In this document: positions 46,438 to 58,806 of the stretch, piece by piece
How positions within the stretch are numbered: the first letter of the stretch is position 1
Layout of the letters: each line of letters opens with the position of its first letter
Assembly: GCA_029532415.1 (NCBI GenBank)
Contig: JAQOTA010000053.1
Span: 5,084,001 to 5,148,000 of the forward strand
Origin: Marasmius tenuissimus
Taxonomy: Eukaryota > Basidiomycota > Agaricomycetes > Agaricales > Marasmiaceae
Direction of reading: 5' to 3'
Length of the DNA: 64,000 nucleotides
The notes under the pieces: generated by a model
Seen by the model: only the letters and a program-made list of their open reading frames with translations
Databases searched by the model: none
Told to the model about the DNA's origin: nothing
Program-made: the position numbers and the translations under genes

Positions 46438-47393
46438 GAGTGAAAACGGGAGGTGGACTAAGCCTGGTGAGTTGACGCAGAGACCCGTCGATTGTTCCTA
46501 GCGGATTCGAGCCCGTGAGACCGCGAACCACACTGGAGTGGGAACAGAAAACGATTCGAGGGAAGGCTTAGACAAGGGGTTTACGAACGAAGATCACCGG
46601 TAAAGTCCGAACAAGATCGACTCGCCGTCCCCACGTGCCCTGAGTCAGAGTAGATTCCTTGCTGTATCCGTCCTCCAGAGTCCACCATCATCGCTGGCCT
46701 CAAGCTCACGGTCGGATCCTCTACAGCCTGTAAACGCTCGATCCCAGGTCAAGATTTGACTTTCTACCTCAATAGGATCGTAGGAAATGGAGTGGGGGCG
46801 AATTTGTTCTCTGCTAGCCGGTGAGCATCTCAAAGGAATTTTGACCGAGATACTCGATTTCCAACGGCGGTCGAATGGTCCTGCTATCCAAATACACCTA
46901 TCCTGATCATGCTCTGTCTCTCTACTAGCTCACGTACAATTAGCGACCGTCGGGACCCCTACCTACGATCCTCAACACTTCGCCATGGTTCCGGTAAGAA
47001 GAACCTTGAAAATAGAATTCACGGCACCACGTAGCAGGATGCTGTAGATGGCGGTGAAGGCTTTCTGATTCATGATATGGAGAAAAGCTCGTCATGGACT
47101 TGGTCTTGTTATCCTCTTCGGTCTAGACCCAGCTACTGGGCCGTGACGGACACGCTCCCGTGCCAATCGTTCTGTTCCAAGGTTGCCTCAGCTTCCTGTC
47201 GCTTCAATTCTGTGCCGGTCCACTCTAGCATCTAAACTTGGTTCTAATCCTTTCTTCTCTTCGATTCGGAATTGCTCAGAAACGTAACCACCACAACGAA
47301 ATTGCGGGCGATACGCTAGGGTTGCATGCGAACACCTACTCGATCATTTCCCCCCACGACGGTCAACCTCTACCCCCTTGACGCTATTCCACT

Positions 47394-48044
47394 GTGTGGG
47401 TGGCTCGTGGCTGCCAACGCACATATTCTATCAGGCGCGGCTATCTGAACTATGTTTCTACCATCCGAAGATTCCAAGCTTGCTCCGACCAACTTTCACG
47501 TCTCCTTCGAGGCAGACACTCTACCAGACGGCCCTCGAGGAAGTCACAGAAGAGACCGCCGCCTTCATTACCTCAAACTCAGCCTAAGCACCTACATTTC
47601 GCAGCCAAGATATCCCCTTCGAAAGCGACCAAGTCTCGGATTCTCAAATGTGCACAGACGGTACCGCGCAACCTTTTTACGGAGATAACCCTGGCTATGA
47701 CCGCGATCAACACAGAGGTCGGCGACACAAGCTTCGATATCAAGGGGTGGGAAGCAACAACGAGGGCAAGCGTCTCTGTGGATAATGGGCCCAGAATCTC
47801 TGCTGTTAACTGGCCCTTTGGCCCTTATGACTGGGAAGACTTCTTCTACTCCACCCACACCAGGGAATTGACATACGTCAGTGACTATGAAGACAATACG
47901 CGCTTTCTGCAGAGGATCCTTCTCTATTCCATCATACAGCCTGAGCGCCATCGACGTCAGAATTTCATTTGCGAGTTCTCTCAGCGCCCGAATTTCCCGA
48001 TCTGGTGTTGCTCAGAGGCAATAGATGGGAGCGTTCGCAGTTAA
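47394..48044 (+). CDS. Unassigned 216-codon ORF in the gene desert
   Basis: The longest open frame of the desert. The first ~90 residues are Arg/Ser/Pro-rich and look non-coding. The second half is acidic/aromatic (for example ISAVNWPFGPYDWEDFFYS) and more protein-like. An overlapping frame (47378-47587) also reads plausibly (ALEEVTEETAAFITSN). Two competing frames suggest a decayed gene with frameshifts. There is no domain I recognise and no introns fit. Confidence 0.2.
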   Translation: MWVARGCQRTYSIRRGYLNYVSTIRRFQACSDQLSRLLRGRHSTRRPSRKSQKRPPPSLPQTQPKHLHFAAKISPSKATKSRILKCAQTVPRNLFTEITLAMTAINTEVGDTSFDIKGWEATTRASVSVDNGPRISAVNWPFGPYDWEDFFYSTHTRELTYVSDYEDNTRFLQRILLYSIIQPERHRRQNFICEFSQRPNFPIWCCSEAIDGSVRS

Positions 48045-48298
48045 AGAACGGTCGGCCATAAGGACCCTCCATCTACTAGTTTTGGCGATAGGTCTGTTAC
48101 TGACCTCACCATGTGTGGGCCTGCTTGTCATACACGGACTTGCGACGAGTCTACGGCGGTATTTGTGGACCCACTGATCCTTACAGATGCATGCAGGCAA
48201 AGAATTGTATTCAAGTAGGCGAGTTCTTGTCATCGCTGGAGCTGTGGACTAGATGCTTGAGAATGACTATAGCATCGTGTTGGGATTCGCCTTGAGGC

Positions 48299-48336
48299 TA
48301 CAAGGTCGCCGTGAGAAGAAGGGGCGGAGGTGTTCG
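48299..48336. repeat. Diverged direct repeat, copy 2
   Basis: Partner of 45916-45953, same orientation, about 2.4 kb away, sharing the core TGAGAAGAnGGGGCGGAGGT. Confidence 0.35.
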
Positions 48337-51300
48337 AGACTCCTTACGATCTAGTGCTTACGCTACGCGGTGATTAGGACCTTTCTTTGCCCACGAACAG
48401 GTGCTCGGCGGTTTCTATTCGTTCTTTCGGGGCTTGCCGTACATCAGCCACCTTGTCTTCCCCTGCTTCAAGATGGCTCGCTTCGCTCTCCCTCGAATGT
48501 ATCTCAGATCATCTCATGACCATCAGACGATAGGCCAAGCAGTCAGGACTCCCATTTTTCTCGAACAGTAAGGACGCAAAACCTGACAACTTGAAGGATT
48601 CTCAGAGCGGAGGCTTGCCCTGCTCGAAACAACACACGCTCAATAGAACTTCGTAATCCGTACTTCCGGGGCTTCTCAGGTAGTACATATGATATCCCAG
48701 AAGACCCGATAAGCCTCCGAGTTCTCATAAGTAATATGAATTTGAATCTGAGTCCTACAGTGTCCGCGTCCTGCGAACATTCCAGCCGTCAGTCCCGCGT
48801 CTTTTTATCTGGTGGACTCTAGATATATATACATATCTGTTCTTTTCGGGCCAGAGGCCGGAGGTACATGTTCGGAAAAAGCCACTATTCATCTTACTGA
48901 CAGTCGTACGTATCTTTTCAATGACGCGCCACAACGGACATAATTGTGTTTTTCGTTTTAGTGGTTAGGCGGACGAGCACATTAACCGTATTGTGAATAG
49001 TTCCAAACGCCACCATGATCCTCCGCCGGATCGAAGTTCGAGGGAGGTATCCAACATGACAAGGCTGTTTCCAGGACTGGCTGTACGTGAGGCTAGTTCC
49101 CACCCGGTTTCCGAAGAGCGCACGACCGACTTCCGTTGCGATTGCGGAAATAGCCGCGGGTCGGACTTCCCGGGATTCTGGAGGAAATCGAATCCATCCG
49201 TTTGGATACCACCGACGTAATTATAATAGCCGGCCTCAATGGCCTGGAAAAGACCTATTGATAGGCACTGGCTGCGGGGCCACAGTAATCTATTCGGCAG
49301 GCAGGGTCCACCGTGCCATCAGTTCCAGACAAACTCCAGAGCCCCGAACGGATTGAATTATACCTCTTGGCTTAGCTTACCATCGAACACCTCAATTTCT
49401 TTGGCTCCCTTTCGAATCTTTTTGCTGCTCAGTGCACCCATCACTCAGATTTTCCGAGTCGGGGCTTCAACAAAAGAGTTAATCGTCACAGCTGTCGAGG
49501 CTCAATGATCTCTTTGTTTGATACCCTTGAGATCATTCCTTTCGACATGCAATGACTCATACAAGACCATCGTACATGGAGCTTCTCCTTTGCCATCACA
49601 ATAAACGTCGTTTGTCTTTTCGGTTCCACAAAGCAGTGATTATTGAGTTACACTGCATGGTTGGCTCCGTTCAGATAGCTTTTTGCGGTAACTACTGCAC
49701 TCCACGATCACCAACGAAAGGTTGTTTCATCTAGTTATCCAAATCTGATCATTTGAACGGCGAGATCGTTGAAGACAACATTGTGGCGGGTGGCAAGTTG
49801 GATTGTGGCTATTTCGGGTAATGCCGAATGAATCAGCCACAGGTCCGGTGTTTTGAGGAGCCTTTTCTTTGACTGCCACCGCAGCTCGATAGATGACAGG
49901 GCCAAATCAAGGTCGATTGTGCAGATGGAAAATGGGTCTGGTGACTGATATTCATCGTTATGGGTCAGCCAACGGAGAAAACCTGTCTCAAGAGTGTCAT
50001 CTATAAGCCAAAGATCGTTGATACGTGTTAGCGCCTGCTTTCAGGTTGATAAGTGAAAGCCAACTTAAGCGTAGATATGCCTAAGAGGCATAGCTACGGA
50101 GTTTGCCTACTCATTCCCGGACTTGGAACTTCTGTCCCACTCATCAGATAGACGGATTGGATATGTCACTCGAGTAAAAAAGCCTTTGCTGAAGATAGAC
50201 GATCACTTTCTTCAACAGGCAGTCAATGGTCAAATCTGAGTCCCGGCGGCGTAAACTGTCGTGGTCTTCTTCGGTTCACAAATCATCTTACAAAGACATG
50301 CTCCCATTCGTCTGGACCCTACGAAATAGTAATACGCCGACTGCTGAGAGGAGCTGGCCCCTGGGTGCTCCAATGCATCCGGTCCGAGCCCGCCTCAACA
50401 CATCAGCCGTCAAGGTGCCCGGGCAGGGAAAAGCACCCTCATTCAGTCGAGTTTGTACGTATGTCCTAAGCACCTGCTGGGCCCAAATTTCACATCAATA
50501 TTTTCCATATCATCAATCATTCAATGACAGAAACTCATTTTTCTCGCGTGTCCAAACCCACGTTCAGGTCCAGATTAGGGACCCTAAATGATTCAGATAC
50601 CGCATTCAAATGAGCGTTCACCCTGATGACAGTTTATCTTCCAGTTCGCCGAGAAGTCGATGATTTCTTGGCTACATGGAGCCTGTGAACTTTGGTCGAC
50701 CTGAATTTCCGTGCATGTCGTAGCGAGAGCGAAAATCCTGCTGTTCGGGATAAATCTAGTCCTAATTGAGTCACAGAGCCGACTCCACCATTGGATGGAC
50801 CGAGTTTATTGCGACAGAAGATACGAAAACCTGGGCGAGGTATCTCTCATACACTACTGACAGCAGGAATGGGCGGGGATCGGCGTACATGCGACGCTCT
50901 TGCCCTCTCGGGCTTTTTTCTTTCGATCAAGGCGGGTGACCCGTCCCCTTGCATTCCGGGGCATCGTAAGTCGCAGTAAGTGTGTGTACGCGCACTCCGC
51001 CCCCGACGTTCCCTTACCGAGAGATGCCATCCTGATGGGAGTCCGCGACCCTCTTTCCACCTATTTGGCTTCATCAGATATTCTGATTCTGGCGCCCTGT
51101 CCCTCGGTGGCGGAAGTTTCTCTCAGGAGTCAGGAGGTACAGGAAGGTACGTAGTGTCTCGTACAATGAGCTCATTGCTTCTGCTCTCGTTACTTATTAC
51201 ATCTGCTGATGCTGATATCGATGTTTGATGCCCCTTTGAACAAGAGGCGGGGATTTTGATAGAGCCTACTCCCGCCCGCTCGACGACTTTCAGCCTTTCT

Positions 51301-53944
51301 GAACGTGCTTCTCGACAACCGGGGAAGCCCGAGGTTACCTGTATATGATGGCTATGGGGTATGAGTATGGAGAGACTCAATCAAATCATAAATGGAGGCC
51401 TCCTTGTTACTCAGAGTTATCCAATGATACCCAAGTCCCATGATTAACCAAAAGAAGGTCTAAACGGACCCGGAGAGCTAGTAGGGTTGAGCCTCTTTCA
51501 ATAGTCACTTTCGATAGCTAACTCCAGGTCAACTCGTGTATATAAATAATAATTGTATGTGCATCCGTCCTATCTATGTCCATCATATCAATTCCTTCCC
51601 GCGCGATATCAACTGGCGTTTGGCAGGCAGAAGAGGCTGGACCGAGGTGCACTATCATTAGGTAGGCGCTTGTGGGTAAGATGAAGCTGTCGAGCGGCAC
51701 GACTCTGACGTCCTCTGACGTTCGCCCCTCGAATTAGGGCCACTCAGTAAAGGATTTCAGAAGCATCAAGCCCAGAAACCTAGAACTGTCCCGGATAGGA
51801 AGAGCTTGATCTCATTCACACGATCCAGCACGGTCCCAAGAGCACAACAAGAGCAGGCTGAGCTTCGAAAAGGCCCGGTGCCTAGTCTATCCTAAAGTGG
51901 CTGGATTTGCATCTACCCCAGGAGCAGGAAACTCTAAATGAGCTGGGGTCAGCGTCCTGTTCCGGAAATACTTATATATAACGAGTATTCTCACGAGTGG
52001 AGATGGGTGTGCAGTGCTTGCCCTCCGCGGGCTAGGTCATCTTGACGAGACTGAATAGGAGCGACCACTTGACCTGAAATGTATTGGTGAGGGCGGGGTG
52101 GCTCACGATAGTCGTACTGGCAAAACGGGTGAAAGAGTGTTTCTGGTAGAGTAATGTAGCTGAATAAACGGCTATCTTTGGTGGCGGTCATAAGGACAAC
52201 CACCTAGTCATGGCCCGTCCCTCCGGTATTAGCAGGCAGCTTCATAACTCAATATAGAATCTACGCCGCAGAAAGTATTATCAGCCGCGACCTTACTTGT
52301 CCCAGAGATGAGTCGATCGTACATGAATCAGAAGTGGCACTGATATCTCGTAACCTTTGATCAAGATATTAGTGGTTCAGATTTGGTCCCAAGATGGGAG
52401 GCGTATAGCGCTCTCCATGATGGCGTAGACCCAGCGCTTGGAACAGGTTGAGGCGCTAAGTTACCTTTTCCCGGCACTTGCTGTCTGAGATGAGTCCGGT
52501 GCCCGTTGTTAACCATAAGCCAAGCTCTATCACAGTAGAGAGGACATTCACACACGCCCAACCAACACTCGGACGTGAGTCCTCTTAGGTACGACCTCGC
52601 GAGAGCCATCACCATCAACCCCGGTTGCGCCGCCACACTGCAGGCAGTTTCAGTGTCTGCCCGCAGATTGTATGCAACGATCAGGAAATACTGTTACCCA
52701 CTTACACCCTATTGTATACGGTACTTCAAGTGGGTTTTATTGCATCCGTTCTAAGCCTTGAAGTCACGGACACTGACTCCTTGTTGGTCGGTTCCCTGTA
52801 CCTATTGGTCGGTCAAGCTATACTAAGAGTCCACACCAATGAGCGAGAGAGACAATTGAGATTGGTTCTCCGGGTGCTTTGGAATACGGCCGTGAGATGA
52901 AGAGCCCTCATCAACGCTCTCTCAAGCGAAGACTCGGGTCTCGGCGGTGGGGGCGGGTCGCCATCCTAGGCCGTCCTTGCTTGCCAAAAAGGTCCTAGTA
53001 GAGGGAGCTTAGTAACTGCGTCCTAGATTCCCGAAACGCTCTCAATACCAATGTTACTGTATCACACTACATCTATTTCCCTTCGTGCTCCCACCCAGCC
53101 CCGCCACCGAACATAGTCCGTCCCCTCCGAACTCCGACAATGCAACGTATACATAGTATACCTCGTAGTATCCACAACGGCACCGCCCTCACACCCAATG
53201 ACCGACCAGTCGATGTGGCCCCACAGCAACAAAGAGGGCAACCTCGACACGTGCAGCTGAAACTTGGACGTAGTCATTCACGGGATGGGATTCACACTCT
53301 TGGTATTGCGGCGAACGAGCAGGGCATTGTTGATCAAGGTGAACCTGACGTCGACAATGCGCGGGCGTTAAATCGCGGGCAATACGGGATGATGAAGGAG
53401 CGTTGAACACGGAACTTTCAAAGTTCGAGATCAGGACCGATTTCTATCCTTGTTTGGATTTTCGGGGGTGGGAGGCTTAGAGGGGCTATGCGCGAGATCT
53501 GCATTGACACCTGAAACTCAGCCGCAACAATGCTATGGCCTATTTCAGGTAAGTCACACAGCAACTAATGCATCATTTCATTTAGCCTTCAACTCGACGA
53601 ACGGTTACACGACACGCACCGAGGATTGATCATTGGCATGATTACCGAAAATCAGGAAGACGATCTCATCTCTACATCTTGATGACTTGGAGTTGCGGTT
53701 GCCACTAGCCAGTCTATTACAGGAATTCCATGTGAAAAAGTGCATTGTTGGAGGTATAATCTAGTTGAGTGGTATGAGATAGGATACAAAAACACAGATA
53801 GTAGTAGTACTCGTACACTTCGAAAGTTGAAGCTTACGTGCAAGGAAGGTACAGTTACAATTATTCGATGAAAGCATATACGATAAAAATAACAGATAAA
53901 TATCGTGAAAAGGTCGTGCGTCAAAAGCGAAGGTAGAACGTGTG

Positions 53945-55659
53945 TTATGGCTGGAGACCCATAGTTTGGGCTTGTGCTTGCATTGCGTTGCCGAGAACAT
54001 CGAATCCAGGTATCATGTGATGTATACGTTTTCTGGGAGGTAAAGTTGTGAGGTCCTGAGGATACGAAAAGGGAGACAGTATCAGCAAAGCGTCCTTTTT
54101 CTCGCCCTGTGCAATTACCTCGCACCCGTATTGGTTGTGGCCGTCTACTGTGACAATAAGATATATTGTCGAGAGGAGACTCGGAGATAGGAACTCACCT
54201 TGCATCTGACCAGCATTTTCCCATGTGCGCGAGTGCTTTCTCCCCAATGATCTGCCGGTATGATCCTTCGGGGTGGATAGGTGAGTACGAGATGTAGTGG
54301 GAGATTAAGAAGACCGTATACCTCCATATGCATCGGTTCAGCATAGACGGCTTGAGGCTCTGCCTCACCCCACTCCAAGGGTTTGGCATTGTTTCTCGAC
54401 GACTTCAAGTCAGCCTGAGTTTGGGCCTGCAGATCAGAGATTCAGACCCGTGAACAAAGGCGCTGTTGAAGGTGGACACATACCTCAGTATGGTATCGTG
54501 CTAGGGCATGCGCAGCCTGCGTTTCCTCCAGTGATACAGACGAGTGTCTCGACCGTTGTTGGTCGACGCCCGCAGGGTGGGCCATCGCCGACATATGAGG
54601 CGAGTAGGATGTCTGAGCAGTCATGCCCTGGTTTAGGGAAAGCAGAGCGGACACTGCACCGCTATCAGGAACCGTCGGGGGGAGCATCGAAGCAGAAAGG
54701 TACCCACTAACATCGTCCCGACGCTTTTCCGCATTGGCAACGGACTGTCGGGCTTGTCGTTCGGCGTCGAGACATGCAGTGTAACGCAGAAATGCATCGG
54801 ATGTTTCTTTTTGGGCGCGAGCAAGAGATGCACGGGAAAGCTGCAGCGCTTGTTCTAGGGCGCGACCGAATCAGCCCACGGATCTAGAAAAATTCCAGAG
54901 CGAAACTCACTTGAAGCAGCAGCTTCTTGTAGAAGATTCTCGGGATTCCGGAGGAGTGGGGATTTGGATGGTCGTGCAGACACGGACATGAGGTGATTAG
55001 AGGTGGGATCGGATGGGTCTTCGTAACGGGGGAAAATCAGGATAGATATACTTGATTGGAGGAGGTCAGGACTCACCAAGGCCGTTCTGGCTCCGTCTAC
55101 CTTGATCCATATAACCCTGGTCTGAAGGACCAGGAGACCCCGACTCTACCGACTGATCCCGAATGATATACGTCTCCCCCGAATTCCGCAAGCGAGGATT
55201 GTGTGGCATTCCAGCAGCCTGCCGCTCGATGAACTTCCTCAGGAAGGTGAGCTCGACATCGTCTGGCATAATGTATGGGGGACCTTGAATGTCGCCCTTT
55301 TGCATGAGCAGCTCGAGGTGTGACATAGTCTTGTCCTTCAACTGCTGTAGCCACTCGTGTAATTCCATATGATCCTGATCCGCGCGTGCATCGTAATCTT
55401 GTCGTCTTCTGGCTTTGCGCCAATAAGTTTTTGTCAACTTTAGAGCACGATTGACTTCGTTGTCAAGTGTCCTGTACCAGTCACTTGCCTGCCGGTTGAG
55501 TTTGACAGCAAGAACACCTGGCTGAACACGAAGTTGAAGCATGCACCGTCCATCGCGGTCTGGAGAGCCCAAAACACCCTTTTGGCCTTGATTCCCTCTC
55601 GTTGCTCCTCGCGAGACGTTGCCCAATTCGGGCCAGGGTAGGTCGTCCTGAACGGACAT
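53945..55659 (-). CDS. Coiled-coil protein of 478 aa, function unknown
   Basis: Six exons, 55077-55659, 54911-55018, 54484-54854, 54322-54426, 54199-54265 and 53945-54147, sum to 1437 nt. The start MSVQDDLPWPELG was preferred over an upstream in-frame Met (55731), which would add a hydrophobic stretch lying in a promoter-like region. Residues 55-125 are charged and helical (VNRALKLTKTYWRKARRRQDY, then HEWLQQLKDKTMSHLELLM). A second coiled segment follows (LARAQKETSDAFLRY through RQSVANAEKRRDD), then ETQAAHALARYHTEAQTQADL, and a C-terminal part with VDGHNQYGCEVIAQG and RIHHMIPGFDVLGN. The mix of coiled coils and linker suggests a scaffold or membrane-curvature-type adaptor, but I cannot name the family. 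Confidence 0.75.
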
Positions 55660-56304
55660 GAAGGGTTCTCGAGGTGGGGAAATTAAAAATATAAGGGAGG
55701 ATAAAATGCAGAGAAACCAGGAAACAGACACTTGATCCCCGTAGCAAGAGTGAAGGCGGGAGAAAATTAGCGAAGATGTTTGAAAGTGGACGTCGGCTTA
55801 TATGTAAGGGCGGCATCTGACTAGTTGTGTGATGGGATAAAGGCACTGCAATTCCTGATGGGGCTCAATCAAATCGGACACATCTGGATTGGGCCCTTGG
55901 AGACGGGTCCCTTGCAAAAAGCAAGAATCATTATCATAGGATTTCACCGCCGATTTCCTTTCACATTTTCTGGGCGCACTTCCATGCTGAGATTATTTCC
56001 GTTATGCACAGGGTGACCACTTAGAACGGGTCAGAAGTTCCTCGCATCCCACTATTTCCATATTGTATCGACACCAGACTACACAATATGACACGAGTAA
56101 ATATAATAGGTGCTGATGCCGGATCAGTCCATCACGAAAAGAAAGACAGAGTGGGCAAAAAATCGCACCCCACGACCCTGCTACCCTTAACGCCAGGTTC
56201 TGGGACGCCGCAAGATTCAGTTTACGTAAATGATGGGGGTGCTCTTGTGAGAACCCCTTCCTGTTACGCAGATGATTACCGTGGAGATCCTACGCGGGAA
56301 CCGT
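55660..56304. other. Intergenic
   Basis: Promoter side of the coiled-coil gene and 3' flank of the aldehyde dehydrogenase. Nothing further is recognised. Confidence 0.45.
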
Positions 56305-58806
56305 TTACGAATCCGAGAGGTCGAACTTGAAACTGACGCCCTGTGCTAGGGGGGCTTCGTCGGAGTAATTGACTGGGAGTTAGGGAATGCAATCAGTACA
56401 GCAGCGCGAGCGACGATGGTTGATGCGTACTGGTACAGGCACTCCAGCGGACATATTGTTTCCAGGCATCGCCTCCAGACTCACGTCCCCTGTTCCAAGA
56501 CGTGTGTCTATTGAGCCGGTGTTCAAGACAACTTGATGCAACACTCACCATCCGGTACTCTAAGATGAATGGGAGCGCCAGGAGACGTTAGTGCGACAAG
56601 TATCAGTAGCAGATGGAACAGGTCCTTCACCTTATTTCCACCGCTGGAGGGGGATAAGAAACAATTACACGTCAGAGACGGCGTTACCAATCTAGTGAGG
56701 ACGCAAGGAACTTACAAACTTGCTCCAATCTCAGCGCCAGATGTGCCTGCATTCACCTATGTCCCGGGTGCTAATCAGATGTGCTGGTGCGACATGAGTA
56801 AATCGCCTTACATTCACGATTCCCGCGTCTGATCCGCTGGGTCCAATCCACTTGCCAATGTTCCGAATATCCCGAGTCCATAGACTGCTGGAGAGTCCCT
56901 AGGAAGTAATGAACACAACCGTATCTTCAGCCTTTGTTGCCCTTCGTAGCGAAGGGAAACGACACACCTGGGGCACAGCGTTGTTCCACTCGATGGCCTG
57001 CTCCAACTCATCAAAAACGGCTGCATTCAAAATCGGAGCGAATGTCTCTGTGCTCCAGATCTTATCCTTCATGTCCACGGACTTCGGCACTGCGATGGTA
57101 GGCTTGACAAAGTTGCCAGCATTGAAAGGTGCCTCGTCGAATTTCTTCCCGCCACACAACACTTCAGCATTGATGGAGTGCAGGTGTTCAACAGTACCGT
57201 CATAAACGCTGACAGCTGCCTTGTTATGCATAGGCCCCAGGAGTGTGTCCGCTGTGAGGGGGTCCCCGGGTTTGATTGACGTGTACAGTTTTCTCAGTTT
57301 CTCCAGGAATTCCGTCGCGATATCCCGATGTAAGAAGAGTCGCCTGGTAGAGGTACATCTCTGTCCGGCAGTCCCAACCGAACCAAAGAAAACGCCAGGT
57401 ATCGCCAGGGACATGTCGGCGTCTGGCATGACGATAGAGGCTATAAGACGTATTTGTTGAATTCCCGTGGCTGACAGATACTTCCAAATAAAAACATACC
57501 ATTGTTACCTCCCAGTTCGAGTATGACCTTACCGAAACGCGATGCCACGGCTTGGCCTACGATGCTGCCGACCCGCTCACTTCCCGTGAATGAAACTATA
57601 ATTGTGGGTCAGTGACGGACTAAAAGGTGATTTGGGGTGAAATAGTGGGGCACCTAGTTCAACATCATGGCTGTTCACCAAGGTCTCTCCCACGTTCTTC
57701 CCACCGGTGACCAACCCAGCCACCGCACCTGGGAGATCGTTCTTCTTCAAGACCTCTGCTATGATCGAGGTAACGGCGATTGAGCACAGAGGAGTGGTAG
57801 GTGACGGCTTCCAGATTGTGGCGTTCCCCGCAGCAAGCGACAGAGCAAGATTCCTTCGTGAAACACGAGCGTTAGCGATATTGAGAACGAGTTACGATCG
57901 CAGGTGCCATAGACATACCAGCCATACACGGCCACGGGAAAGTTGAATGCCGAAAGAACAGCGACAACACCCAGGGGATTCGGAACTGGAGCACCGGAAG
58001 CAGGTTCAGCGACAAAAAAAGCTCGCGCCGAAGTGCACAGGACACATACCCTCCAAAATGGTATGGCCGGGGCGCTCTGATGCCACGACTCTTCCGTTCA
58101 TCATCCGAGACAGACCCACTGCATAATCACACTGGAGAACATATCCTGCGTCAATGAAACACGTAGAGCACAGCCCATAAGGAATAACGGGGACACACAA
58201 TGTCAATGAATTCCTGGACCTCTCCGATCCCCTCGGTCTTTATTTTGCCCATTTCGAGCGAGACCAGAGCACCCAGCTCTTCCCGCTATTAGATATCGGA
58301 ACTTTCAGGAAAGGGATTCAACTTTTACAGGTGAGTAACACACTTTGTCTGACAAGGCGGAACGAATCTGTCTCAATATGTCACCTCTGCGTGGTGCAGG
58401 AAGGTCTATTGCAGCAAGAGACTTCAATATCGGATACTTGCATTGCAATGTTGAAGCAGCACTGACTACGGAACGACGCGTATGCTTCACGCGTCTTCTG
58501 GAGAGCGAGTTCTGTTTCTTCAGGGGTGCCCTGATTGCACAGCCGACCTTGCTCGTCATCAACTCTCGTTTCGACATCATGACGAATACGCACCGTCTTC
58601 ACTCGAGCCAACACTTCGCCCGTTGTAGGACATACAGATTCCATTATTTCCCCGGAACCTCCCCATTGACCATCATAAACCCCGTGAATTTCCCCGCTTG
58701 TGGGAATATTGAGCGCCGATAGAACACCAGAGGCCCTCGAAGACAGGCTTCGACGCAGGATGTATCCTCTAGAAGAGAAACTGAGAGCACGGTTGGTTAG
58801 GAACAT
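56305..58806 (-). CDS. Aldehyde dehydrogenase, ALDH7 (antiquitin/alpha-aminoadipic semialdehyde dehydrogenase) type
   Basis: NAD(P)-dependent oxidation of aldehydes such as alpha-aminoadipic semialdehyde. Fifteen exons: 58594-58806, 58467-58530, 58344-58405, 58199-58285, 58050-58131, 57919-57985, 57654-57853, 57500-57595, 56968-57440, 56812-56898, 56716-56756, 56631-56643, 56549-56559, 56431-56489, 56305-56372 (1623 nt, 540 aa). Residues 1-27 are Arg/Ser-rich without acidic residues, fitting a mitochondrial presequence. [37 protein letters not shown], the catalytic Glu in LELGGNN (Glu 285), the nucleophile in [12 protein letters not shown] (Cys 319) and [20 protein letters not shown] are all present. 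The 34-residue Glu-Cys spacing equals that of human ALDH7A1. Two exons are only 13 and 11 nt. Confidence 0.95.

Larger units (their letters stand above)
45573..53944. other. Gene desert of 8.4 kb
   Basis: Apart from the candidate retroposon at 46261-46437, a diverged repeat pair and one unassigned ORF (listed separately), I recognise nothing. Short ORFs occur on both strands, none with a family signature or a consistent splice model. ORFs at 53140-53406 (plus) and 53062-53410 (minus) overlap in antisense and could be a decayed gene. The lack of intron-exon structure contrasts with the dense genes on both sides, so this may be old decayed transposon sequence. Confidence 0.45.

Noticed and set aside
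46645..46833. ORF near the candidate retroposon as its coding part
   Set aside because: It lies outside the direct repeats and resembles no reverse transcriptase or transposase.
53062..53410. Overlapping sense and antisense ORFs in the desert
   Set aside because: No recognisable domain, no splice model; kept only as a note that a decayed gene is possible.
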